A stretch of DNA of 56,073 nt from an uncultured Bacteroidales bacterium. GTDB taxonomy: Bacteria; Bacteroidota; Bacteroidia; Bacteroidales; UBA932. The notes under the pieces are model-generated. The model had not been told where the DNA came from and searched no databases. It worked only from the letters and a program-made list of their open reading frames with translations. Below, piece by piece: positions 49,059 to 56,073 of the stretch (position 1 is its first letter; every line of letters starts with the position of its first letter). Where the stretch lies: contig CAMJHJ010000002.1 of assembly GCA_946405485.1 (NCBI GenBank), positions 1 through 56,073 of the forward strand. The letters are read 5' to 3'. The position numbers and the translations under genes were made by a program.

Positions 49059-50381
49059 TTACCGCCGGAAACCGCGCATCTGCTGAGCCAGTTTGCCGGT
49101 TACGGCGCCTTTCATCATCTTGCGGGTCCCTTCGAACTGCTTGAGCAGGCGGTTGACCTCCGGCAGTGAAGTGCCCGAACCGTCCGCGATCCGCTTGCGC
49201 CGGGAACCGTTGATAATCTCGGGATGAGCCTTCTCGTAAGGCGTCATGGATTGGATGATGGCCTCCGTGGTCTTGAAGGCGTCGTCCGGGATGTCCACGT
49301 CCTTGAGGGCCTTGCCCATGCCGGGGATCATCGATGCAAGATCCTTGACATTGCCCATCTTCTTGACCTGCTGGATCTGCTGGAAGAAATCGTCGAGGGT
49401 GAACTGGTCCTTGGCGAGTTTCTTCTTTAGTTCGCGGGCCTGCTTCTCGTCAAACTGCTCCTGAGCCTTTTCGACGAGGGAAACGACGTCTCCCATGCCG
49501 AGGATGCGGTCTGCGATGCGCTTGGGGTGAAAGACATCCAGCGCCTCCATTTTCTCGCCGGTGGAGACGAACTTGATCGGTTTGCCCACGACGGCCTTGA
49601 TCGACAGGGCTGCGCCACCGCGGGTATCACCGTCCATCTTGGTCAGCACGACGCCGTCGAAGTCGATGGCATCATTGAAAGCCTTGGAAGTCTCCACGGC
49701 ATCCTGACCGGTCATCGCATCCACGACGAAGAGCGTCTCCGAAGGATGGACAGCCTGATGCAACGCGGAAATCTCATCCATCAACTGCTGGTCCACCGCG
49801 AGACGGCCGGCGGTATCGACGATGACGACGCTGTAGCCTTCGCGTTTCGCCTGCGCGATCGCAGCGGTCGCAACCTTGATGGGATCGGTCTCCCCTTCGA
49901 TGGAGAAGACCTCCACGCCGATCTGCGCGCCCAAGGTCTTGAGTTGCTCGATGGCGGCGGGACGGAACGTGTCGCAGGCCGCGAGCAGGACCTTCATCCC
50001 GCGCTTGCTTTTGATGTTGAGCGCCAGCTTGCCGGAGAAGGTGGTCTTACCGGAACCGTTGAGACCGGCGACGAGCACCACGGCCGGACTCCCCTTCAGG
50101 TTGATGTCCTGCGAATCGCTGCCCATGAAATCGGCCAGTTCGTCATGGACGATCTTGACCATCATCTGCTGCGGCTTGACGGCCGTCAGCACATTCGCGC
50201 CGATGGCCTTGGCCTTGACGCGGTCGCAGAATTCCTTGGCCACCTTGTAGCTCACGTCCGCTTCAAGCAGGGCGCGGCGGATGTCCTTGAGGGTTTCGGC
50301 GATATTGATATCCGTGATCTTTCCTTCACCTTTGAGGATCTTGAAAGAGCGTTCGAGTCGTTCGGTTAGATTTTCAAACAT
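49059..50381 (-). CDS. ffh: Signal recognition particle protein Ffh
   Basis: SRP54 GTPase that targets nascent membrane proteins, 440 residues. N domain (MFENLTERLERSFKILKG), G domain with GLNGSGKTTF (P-loop), DTFRPAAIEQL, DTAGRLAVDQQ and TKMDGDTRGGAALS, and a Met-rich M domain (MGNVKDLASMIPGMGKAL; IIQSMTPYEKAHPEIING; SRRKRIADGSGTS). The ATG at 50381 gives the family N terminus; the upstream open frame is antisense to the next gene. Confidence 0.96.
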   Translation of the reverse strand: MFENLTERLERSFKILKGEGKITDINIAETLKDIRRALLEADVSYKVAKEFCDRVKAKAIGANVLTAVKPQQMMVKIVHDELADFMGSDSQDINLKGSPAVVLVAGLNGSGKTTFSGKLALNIKSKRGMKVLLAACDTFRPAAIEQLKTLGAQIGVEVFSIEGETDPIKVATAAIAQAKREGYSVVIVDTAGRLAVDQQLMDEISALHQAVHPSETLFVVDAMTGQDAVETSKAFNDAIDFDGVVLTKMDGDTRGGAALSIKAVVGKPIKFVSTGEKMEALDVFHPKRIADRILGMGDVVSLVEKAQEQFDEKQARELKKKLAKDQFTLDDFFQQIQQVKKMGNVKDLASMIPGMGKALKDVDIPDDAFKTTEAIIQSMTPYEKAHPEIINGSRRKRIADGSGTSLPEVNRLLKQFEGTRKMMKGAVTGKLAQQMRGFRR

Positions 50382-50402
50382 GGCGTTGTCCGATAAGTGC
50401 GG

Positions 50403-50410
50403 CAAAGTTA
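50403..50410 (-). promoter_or_regulatory. -7 box for ffh
   Basis: The minus strand reads TAACTTTG, an exact TAnnTTTG match, 21 bp upstream of the ffh ATG. Confidence 0.5.
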
Positions 50411-50435
50411 CGAAAAAAAGCGTTATTTTAGCAGA

Positions 50436-51428
50436 ATGAAACAGCAAACAATGAGAATCGGTATCCTTGGCGCCGGTCACATCGCCGGCAAAGTCTCCGG
50501 CACACTGAAACAGATGCCGGAAGTCCGTTGTTACGCTATTGCGGCCCGGGACCTGTGGCGGGCGGAGGCGTTTGCCGGAGAGCATGGTTTCGACAAGGCG
50601 TACGGGTCTTACGAGGAATTGGTCCATGACCCGGATGTGGACCTGGTCTATGTCGCCACGCCCCACAACTGCCATTATCCGCACGTCAGGCTGGCCCTGG
50701 AGAACGGGAAACCGGTACTCTGCGAGAAATCATTCATGATGAACGCCCGCGAAGCCGAAGAGGTCATCGCCCTTGCCCGTCAGAAAGGCCTGCTCCTCGC
50801 CGAAGCGATCTGGACGCGTTACATGCCTTTTTCCAAGACCATCCGGGACGTGGTCGAGAGCGGCGTCATCGGCAAGGTGCGGATGCTGTCCGCCAACCTT
50901 GGCTATGCCGTCGACTGGAAAGAGCGCCTGGTCAAGCCGGAACTCGGCGGCGGCGCCTTGCTGGACCTGGGCGTCTACTGCCTCAACTTCGCGCTGATGT
51001 ACTTCGACGGCGAGATTTCCGACATCAAGACCGCCTGCGTCAAGAACGAGTTCGGCGTGGATATGCAGGAGACCATCGCCCTCTATTTTCAAGACGGCAG
51101 GATCGCCAACCTCCATGCCACGGCCTGGTGCGCCACGGACCGCCAGGGTGTCATTTCCGGCGACAAAGGATTTCTCATCGTCGACAATATCAACAACCCC
51201 ATGAGCGCCACCGCCTGGGACCGCTATGGTCAGCAGCTCGGCCATTGGGAGGCGCCTGCGCGCATCTCCGGCTTCGAATACGAGTTCCTCGCCTGCCGTG
51301 ACGCCATCGCCGGCGGAGCCTGCGAGCCGGCCTGTATGCCGCATGCCGAAACGCTCCGCGTCATGCGTCTGATGGACAGCCTGCGTGCTGAATGGGGTGT
51401 CCGTTTCCCGGGAGACCCTCTGCAATGA
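50436..51428 (+). CDS. Gfo/Idh/MocA-family oxidoreductase
   Basis: NAD(P)-dependent dehydrogenase of about 330 residues without signal peptide. The Rossmann motif is MRIGILGAGHIAGK, followed by YVATPHNCHYPH, the EKSFMMN motif (family EKP-like) and the C-terminal GGGALLDLGVYCLNFAL. It belongs to the dihydrodiol-dehydrogenase/glucose-fructose oxidoreductase branch. The ATG at 50436 or the second at 50451 could start it; a one-mismatch -7 box (TATTTTAG, 50424-50431) favours the latter. Its stop overlaps the downstream barrel gene (ATGA). Confidence 0.85.
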   Translation: MKQQTMRIGILGAGHIAGKVSGTLKQMPEVRCYAIAARDLWRAEAFAGEHGFDKAYGSYEELVHDPDVDLVYVATPHNCHYPHVRLALENGKPVLCEKSFMMNAREAEEVIALARQKGLLLAEAIWTRYMPFSKTIRDVVESGVIGKVRMLSANLGYAVDWKERLVKPELGGGALLDLGVYCLNFALMYFDGEISDIKTACVKNEFGVDMQETIALYFQDGRIANLHATAWCATDRQGVISGDKGFLIVDNINNPMSATAWDRYGQQLGHWEAPARISGFEYEFLACRDAIAGGACEPACMPHAETLRVMRLMDSLRAEWGVRFPGDPLQ

Positions 51429-53215
51429 GGTCCGGAAGGCTCTGGTTATTTATCGTACTCCACTTGATCCTCGGAACAGGCGGAGCCCCTTGCGCGACCG
51501 CACAGACGACGGAGGTTCCCGCACACTGGTACGGGAAATGGGGCCTGACGGCCGGCTACGGCAACCGCAAGATCCTGGAAGATGAGGAGAAGGCCGTTTT
51601 AGACACTTTGAATCACTTCCGGGGAGAAGCGACCCTGCAGCTGGGTTATATGTCCCCGAAATTCTCCTTCTCCACCCACGTGAAAGGACAGATGCTTGAG
51701 AAAGACACGGATTTTTATCACGCCGCCATCAAGAATGAGGAGAAGATGGAATTCAAATCCCGTCAAACCGCCCTCCGGCAACCGTCCGGAAGCTGGCGGA
51801 CGGATTTCCAATGGAAGCCATCCGACCGGAACCAATTCTCCACCTTCCTGTTGTACCAGATCGAAAGAGACAAGAGCCTCGGAGCTACGTTCGACATGAA
51901 GTTTGACATCGATGGAGAGGATGTGGACCGGATGGGTTTTTCCACGGAAGAGCGGCGTTACATGAAGCAAACCCTGCAAGGCGGATGGCGCTCCACCCAC
52001 TTGTTCCCGGAGCGGCATCTCTCCCTGATCACCCAGCTTGACGGGACGACGCGGTTCAACAGACGCCATTCCCTTTGGGAACAAAGTGAGATTTCCTGGG
52101 ATAAGACTTATCTCCTGACGCCCCGGAGCGACGTCCATGAAGGCAAAGCCCTGGCACTGCTGCGCAATGACCATTTCTGCGGAGTGCCCACCCTCCTGTT
52201 CGAAACGGCGCTCCAGGCGCGCTCCGCCTACACGGAAGACAGAAACGGCGGCAAGACGCAGATCGCCCCGGAAGTCTGGCGGGACTCCCTCAGTATCCAA
52301 GAGAGATTCGACCATCTGGCCATTTGGCTTGAACCGGGAGTCAATGTGGACTACCGGATCGGCACCTGGCATTTCCGGGTTGAAGCGACACTTCAATGGT
52401 ATGGGGAACAATTGACGGATGAACGGCATTTCCGGGACCTGGTCTGGGACTGCCCCAACCCGGTCGGCCGCATCCTCACGGAATGGGCGCCTTCCAAGAT
52501 GCACAGGATCACTGCGAGTGTATCCCACTCCGTCAAACAGCCTCCCTATGTGCAACGCTGCTGGTTCGAACGGCAAGGCGCCAATGCGGACCAGTTGTTC
52601 CGGGGTAATCCGGATCTGGCCCCCTCACGCAGCCAGGAAGTCAGTCTGATATACAACTTCCGCCAGGAACGTTTCAGCGCCTCTTCCCAAAGCCGCCTGA
52701 CCTACCGGACCAACGAAGTGGAGCGTACTTTTACGAACGAGACGATAGACGGACGCAAATACAAGGTCTTCACCTGGCTGAATACGGCTTACGGAAAGAC
52801 TTTCTCACAGGTCGTGACCGCCGGTTGGAGCGGCAACATCTTCAGCGCCAACGCCCGGCTCAGCTACAGCCAGAAACTGCAGCAGTCCGCCATGCGTGAC
52901 CGGGAGGTCCGGACCCATCACTGGGAATTTTCCGCAGACGCCTCCTGCCGTCCGGGAAAAGGCTGGTCGCTCTCTGCCCGCGGGGCTTATGTCGGAGACG
53001 TCCAGACCCTCTACAGTCTCTTGGAAGGCTACTGCTCTTTAAGTGCGCGTGTCGAGAAAGCATTCAAAAAGGTCACGGTCTTCATCGAAGGCCGTGACCT
53101 GCTGGACCAACCTGTGGAAAAAGAATTTACCTCGGCGGATCTGTCTGAAAGATGGAGTGAAACCGAATATTTGAACCGGAGAGTGTTCCTGACCGGTTTC
53201 ACCTGGTCATTCTGA
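51425..53215 (+). CDS. Outer-membrane beta-barrel protein without visible plug
   Basis: Exported protein of 596 residues with a signal peptide (MRSGRLWLFIVLHLILGTGG to about residue 27), then alternating aromatic/hydrophobic beta strands to the C terminus (TGFTWSF, ending in Phe). It resembles the barrel portion of TonB-dependent proteins (OMP_b-brl_3 type) but shows no carboxypeptidase-like or plug domain, so it is shorter than a standard receptor. Translationally coupled (ATGA) to the upstream oxidoreductase. Its stop is next to the convergent DUF2807 gene with no gap. Transport substrate unknown. Confidence 0.8.
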   Translation: MRSGRLWLFIVLHLILGTGGAPCATAQTTEVPAHWYGKWGLTAGYGNRKILEDEEKAVLDTLNHFRGEATLQLGYMSPKFSFSTHVKGQMLEKDTDFYHAAIKNEEKMEFKSRQTALRQPSGSWRTDFQWKPSDRNQFSTFLLYQIERDKSLGATFDMKFDIDGEDVDRMGFSTEERRYMKQTLQGGWRSTHLFPERHLSLITQLDGTTRFNRRHSLWEQSEISWDKTYLLTPRSDVHEGKALALLRNDHFCGVPTLLFETALQARSAYTEDRNGGKTQIAPEVWRDSLSIQERFDHLAIWLEPGVNVDYRIGTWHFRVEATLQWYGEQLTDERHFRDLVWDCPNPVGRILTEWAPSKMHRITASVSHSVKQPPYVQRCWFERQGANADQLFRGNPDLAPSRSQEVSLIYNFRQERFSASSQSRLTYRTNEVERTFTNETIDGRKYKVFTWLNTAYGKTFSQVVTAGWSGNIFSANARLSYSQKLQQSAMRDREVRTHHWEFSADASCRPGKGWSLSARGAYVGDVQTLYSLLEGYCSLSARVEKAFKKVTVFIEGRDLLDQPVEKEFTSADLSERWSETEYLNRRVFLTGFTWSF

Positions 53216-53929
53216 TTAGAGCGAGCTCTTTTTCGCCGTCTTGACAGAGCCCATGCCGTTGACCTGCTTGGAGAGATTCTCATACTCCAGCCGGCTCAGG
53301 TCGACATCACCCGCACCGCTGACGGCCACATTGATGTCCTTGGTTTTGCCGGACAGTTTGGCGTCCCCGGCACCGCTGATGCTCAACGAAACGCTTTCAG
53401 CCTCGGCGACGTGGACATCGAGGTCCGCTGCGCCATTGACGCTGAACCGGGCGGTCTTCGCGTCCAGGCTACGGATATCCACGTCGGCCGCGCCGTTGAC
53501 CTTCATAACGAATTCCTCACCGCAGACAGGACCGTCAGCAACGAAATCAACGGCGCCGTTGCAGTCCAGACGCTCCAGGGTCTGGGAAGACACGGTCATC
53601 GCAAGTTTCTTGAAATTACGCAGGGAGACCCCCTTGCTGCCGACTTTCAAAACACCGTCCTCTACGGATACGGTCAGATAATCGAAAAGGTTTTCGTCCA
53701 TGCTCACGGTCAGGGAGCAAGCGTCCGCCTTGGAATATGTGACGTCCGCCGGGACGTTCAACTCAATGCGGGAGAAATCCCCGACCTCGAAGGTCTTGTC
53801 TGTGATGACGCCGTTGCCGGCAACTTTCTCACCGGATTTGGTAAATCCACCGTCCTTGAATCTCACGAACGTGCAGCCGGAAACGAGCAGGCTGCCGGCC
53901 ACGATGGCCAGGATGACAAATGCTTTCAT
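53216..53929 (-). CDS. DUF2807 (head-GIN) lipoprotein
   Basis: Exported lipoprotein of 237 residues with signal MKAFVILAIVAGSLLVSGC (C19). The rest is a right-handed beta-helix-like domain with repeating VNGAADVDI, SVNGAADLDV, SISGAGDAKL and VSGAGDVDL units, typical of DUF2807. In Bacteroidota this family is abundant and envelope-associated, with an unknown role. It is last in the ABC-GntR operon, 1 bp after the regulator. Confidence 0.87.
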   Translation of the reverse strand: MKAFVILAIVAGSLLVSGCTFVRFKDGGFTKSGEKVAGNGVITDKTFEVGDFSRIELNVPADVTYSKADACSLTVSMDENLFDYLTVSVEDGVLKVGSKGVSLRNFKKLAMTVSSQTLERLDCNGAVDFVADGPVCGEEFVMKVNGAADVDIRSLDAKTARFSVNGAADLDVHVAEAESVSLSISGAGDAKLSGKTKDINVAVSGAGDVDLSRLEYENLSKQVNGMGSVKTAKKSSL

Positions 53930-53930
53930 G

Positions 53931-54266
53931 TTATATCAGTTTTTTCAAGTCAATATCCAATAATTCGGCCCGTTTGAGGAGTTTGGGCCACTCGTTCTCC
54001 AGGAAGGATTTCCGCTCGGCATCAAGGACGATTTCCTTCGCCCCGGGGGCGACGAAATAGCCCAGCCCGCGCTTGGTGTAGATGATCCCGGCATCCGTGA
54101 GCTTCTCGTAGGAGCGGGCGACCGTGTTGGGGTTGACCCCGATCTCCGCACCCAACTCGCGGACGGACAGGATGCGGTCCTCCGGCTTCAGTTCGCCGGA
54201 GAGAATCCGCTCGCAGAGGCTGTCGCTGATCTGCAGGTAGATGGGTTTATTGCTGTCGAATTCCAT
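53931..54266 (-). CDS. GntR-family (YtrA-type) transcriptional regulator
   Basis: Short GntR regulator of 111 residues, with a winged HTH (QISDSLCERILSGELKPED; VRELGAEIGVNPNTVARSYE) and a small C-terminal helical tail rather than an effector domain, as in the YtrA subfamily, which usually controls an adjacent ABC transporter. ATG 54266 is preferred to GTG 54272. It sits between the permease and DUF2807 genes. Confidence 0.9.
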   Translation of the reverse strand: MEFDSNKPIYLQISDSLCERILSGELKPEDRILSVRELGAEIGVNPNTVARSYEKLTDAGIIYTKRGLGYFVAPGAKEIVLDAERKSFLENEWPKLLKRAELLDIDLKKLI

Positions 54267-54272
54267 GGTCAC

Positions 54273-55064
54273 TTATGCCTTGATGGTTTTGATCCGGGCG
54301 TAGATGCCGCCGATGAGCAGGGCGAACACTACGGTATAGATGACATTGAGAGCCACGTTGATCCAGGTCTGCGCCCGGGCGGCGTCGATGTCGCCGAAGA
54401 AACGCTCGAGGGCATCATTGTCCAGGCTCGTAGTATGGAAGAAAAGCATCATCAGGATGCCGATGAGCATGGCAAGGCCGATATAGCAAAGGATACTCTT
54501 TCCTACCTTGTTGCGCTTGAAGCACAGGGCGCCCAGGGTGAAGAAGAGGATGTTTTCGCACCAGTTCAGCCAAAGGATCAGCGGGAAGTTGAAGAAGTTG
54601 CCGTCGGTTTTGTCACTGATAAAGGACCCCATACCTTCGAAAGGAAGGACAGATCCGAAATCCGGGACGAACAGGGAGACCAGCACATTGCTGACCGTAG
54701 TCAGGGCAAGCAGGGCGGCCGGCACGACGACGCAGGTGACCAGAAGCAGGGACAGGGTCTTCTCCAGGGCGGAAGCCGGGAGGGAGATCCAGTCGGTACC
54801 TTTCTTGCGGTCGGTCACGCCGCCGTACACCCGGGCGCCGAAAGACAGGCCGACGATGACCATCACGACGAAGGGCCAGGCCCGATAAGTCTGATCCGAG
54901 CCGACGTCATGTCCGAAGATGAAGGACAGAAGATAGCTGAATATGAGCCAGATAAAGGGCCAGAGTCCGAGGATGAGCATCGGCAGGCCATAGGTGGAAA
55001 CCGCACTGCGCACATCATAGGCGAAGTACTTTCCGAAACGGTTGACATCAAATATCTCTTTCAT
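54273..55064 (-). CDS. ABC transporter permease-like membrane protein
   Basis: Inner-membrane protein of 263 residues with six predicted helices (GLPMLILGLWPFIWLIFSYL, FVVMVIVGLSFGARVYGGVT, LLLVTCVVVPAALLALTTV, IGLAMLIGILMMLFF, VIYTVVFALLIGGIYA). With the ATPase and YtrA-type regulator it forms an ABC efflux or stress-response module. No substrate is apparent. It lies 6 bp after the ATPase gene. Confidence 0.82.
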   Translation of the reverse strand: MKEIFDVNRFGKYFAYDVRSAVSTYGLPMLILGLWPFIWLIFSYLLSFIFGHDVGSDQTYRAWPFVVMVIVGLSFGARVYGGVTDRKKGTDWISLPASALEKTLSLLLVTCVVVPAALLALTTVSNVLVSLFVPDFGSVLPFEGMGSFISDKTDGNFFNFPLILWLNWCENILFFTLGALCFKRNKVGKSILCYIGLAMLIGILMMLFFHTTSLDNDALERFFGDIDAARAQTWINVALNVIYTVVFALLIGGIYARIKTIKA

Positions 55065-55070
55065 GGCGTA

Positions 55071-55898
55071 TTATTTCTTTAAAAGGTTCTTTACCAGTTC
55101 CTTGTTCTTATGGACGGCATTGAAGAAGGCCTCGATGTTGACTTTGGACTCTTCGCCGGTGGAGTTGACCATCACCTGGATAAAACCGCCGGGCAGCTGT
55201 TCGCTGTAGAGAGCGTCCGGATGGAGTTCGGTACCATAGTCGAAATACAGTTTTTCCGAAATTTCCTCCAAGGTGGCGTTCGCCAGGACGTCGCGCCGGT
55301 CCAGGATGATAATGGGGTCGATGATGTTCTCCAGGTCACGCACCTGATGGGTGGAAATCACGATGACGGAATCTTCCGCGGTATATTTGGTCACCGCCTT
55401 GCGGAACTGAGCCTTGGAGGGGATGTCCAGCCCGTTGGTCGGCTCGTCCAGGAACAAATGCTTCACACCGAGGGCAAGCGCGAAAGAGATGTAGGTCTTC
55501 TTCAACTGGCCGGAGGACATCTTATTCATCTTCTGCGCGGGATCGACCTCGAATTCCTTCAGGATCTCAAGGAATCTTTCCAGGCTGAAGTTGGGCCAGA
55601 ACACGCCCCGGATGCGGGCGAAACACTCTGCCGTGTAAGTGAGGGGACTGACTTCATCCGGCAGGTAGTATTGGTCCTGCAGGAAAGAAGGTTTGCGGTC
55701 ATAGGGCGTAAAGCCGTCGGTGTCAATGTGGCCCGTGCGGGGCTTTTTCAGACCCGCGAGCAGGGTCAGGAGCGTGGTCTTCCCCACTCCGTTTTCGCCG
55801 AGGAGGCCGTAGATGCGGCCGTCCTCCAGTGTCATGGAAATGTGGTCCAGGACGGAGAGTGATCCGTAGCTGAAACCCAAGTCTTCAATCTTGATCAT
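55071..55898 (-). CDS. ABC transporter ATP-binding protein
   Basis: Nucleotide-binding subunit, 275 residues. Walker A is GLLGENGVGKTTLL, the signature MSSGQLKK, Walker B HLFLDEPTNGLD and the switch His in STHQV. It belongs to the short CcmA/YtrB-like group. It is the first gene of the ABC-permease-GntR-DUF2807 operon behind a full promoter. Confidence 0.93.
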   Translation of the reverse strand: MIKIEDLGFSYGSLSVLDHISMTLEDGRIYGLLGENGVGKTTLLTLLAGLKKPRTGHIDTDGFTPYDRKPSFLQDQYYLPDEVSPLTYTAECFARIRGVFWPNFSLERFLEILKEFEVDPAQKMNKMSSGQLKKTYISFALALGVKHLFLDEPTNGLDIPSKAQFRKAVTKYTAEDSVIVISTHQVRDLENIIDPIIILDRRDVLANATLEEISEKLYFDYGTELHPDALYSEQLPGGFIQVMVNSTGEESKVNIEAFFNAVHKNKELVKNLLKK

Positions 55899-55936
55899 AT
55901 CGTGTCGATTTACTGTATTAGTTCATTAGGACACTG

Positions 55937-55967
55937 CAAAGGTAGCACAAAAAATAATTCCTGCAAA
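55937..55967 (-). promoter_or_regulatory. Full promoter for the YtrA-type operon
   Basis: On the minus strand TTTG (55964-55967) and TACCTTTG (55937-55944) are separated by exactly 19 bp. The ABC start codon lies 39 bp downstream, leaving room for a regulator site. Confidence 0.7.
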
Positions 55968-56011
55968 TCTTTTTTCAAAAAAACGCAGGAAAAATAAAAC
56001 AAAGACAAAAC

Positions 56012-56073
56012 TTACTTTACCGGAGTCAGGCGCACCGCACGGATCTTCAGCGGGCCGCCCTCACTCTGCAGGC
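56012..56073 (-). CDS. 3' end of an unidentified CDS (cut by window edge)
   Basis: The last 19 codons before a TAA at 56012-56014 read LQSEGGPLKIRAVRLTPVK. This short tail looks like a beta strand and turn from an exported carbohydrate-active enzyme, but there is too little sequence to name it. The gene continues beyond the window. Confidence 0.5.
   Translation of the reverse strand, partial: LQSEGGPLKIRAVRLTPVK

Overview
The window is about 56 kb of GC-rich chromosome (roughly 58% GC in genes, AT-rich between them) from a member of the Bacteroidota, most likely order Bacteroidales. The evidence is the gene content (GlsA/GlsB glycine-lipid acyltransferases, GSCFA, DUF5606, DUF349 and YbbR proteins, a PUR-family protein, many lipoproteins, an OMP barrel) and the promoters. 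At least sixteen start regions carry the Bacteroidota -7 box TAnnTTTG, three of them with a TTTG/TTG -33 element 19 bp upstream, and no E. coli-type promoters are evident. GC content and gene style fit Rikenellaceae or a related uncultured gut/rumen Bacteroidales lineage, but genus cannot be fixed. The window reads as ordinary core chromosome: no CRISPR array, phage, integrase or insertion sequence was seen.

Layout: 1-371 5' part of gap (minus). 484-2450 surE-lpxB (plus). 2438-8063 minus operon DUF349 protein > yidC > yggS-like > glycerophosphodiesterase lipoprotein. 8162-8839 trmD. 8880-9037 orphan promoter-to-terminator unit, a candidate small RNA, followed by a long palindrome. 9131-11235 Tat-exported oxidoreductase and glutaminyl cyclotransferase. 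11326-12453 CapA-like protein. 12504-12809 RNase P RNA. 12813-14701 glsA-glsB. 14803-18151 glpABC. 18157-18349 a large branched palindrome. 18359-19961 a 58-aa protein and aspA. 19993-21569 CDF transporter and an anchored protein. 21728-23755 lipoprotein, LMW phosphatase, membrane metallophosphoesterase. 23757-26072 AmmeMemoRadiSam pair. 26145-27305 dinB-like polymerase. 27291-28972 LytTR two-component system, divergent from a carbohydrate-binding-like lipoprotein (29128-31212) with a paired LytTR-type repeat between them.

31271-31405 holds a four-way-junction palindrome beside tRNA-Ser(CGA). 31550-37039 is the minus operon nusB > yajC > ybbR > coaE-DUF5606 fusion > rimO > lipoprotein. 37121-38326 PUR-family protein and purine nucleoside phosphorylase. 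38318-43180 is a minus block coiled-coil protein > zapA > 6S RNA > rny > dsbD > lipoprotein peptide deformylase. 43333-46206 esterase-GH2 fusion. 46227-47978 5'-nucleotidase. 48035-48895 GSCFA protein. 48899-50381 ffh and a tiny protein. 50436-53215 oxidoreductase and OMP barrel. 53216-55898 YtrA-type operon (ABC ATPase > permease > GntR > DUF2807). 56012-56073 the 3' tail of a further CDS.

Themes: envelope biogenesis (lpxB, yidC, yajC, ffh, dsbD, glycine lipids), RNA metabolism (RNase P, 6S, RNase Y, TrmD, RimO, NusB) and anaerobic respiration (GlpABC feeding quinone, with aspartase as a possible fumarate source). The least explained elements are the three long palindromes at gene ends (9049, 18157, 31271), the orphan small transcript, the CoaE-DUF5606 read-through fusion, the exported peptide deformylase and the paired LytTR-type site.
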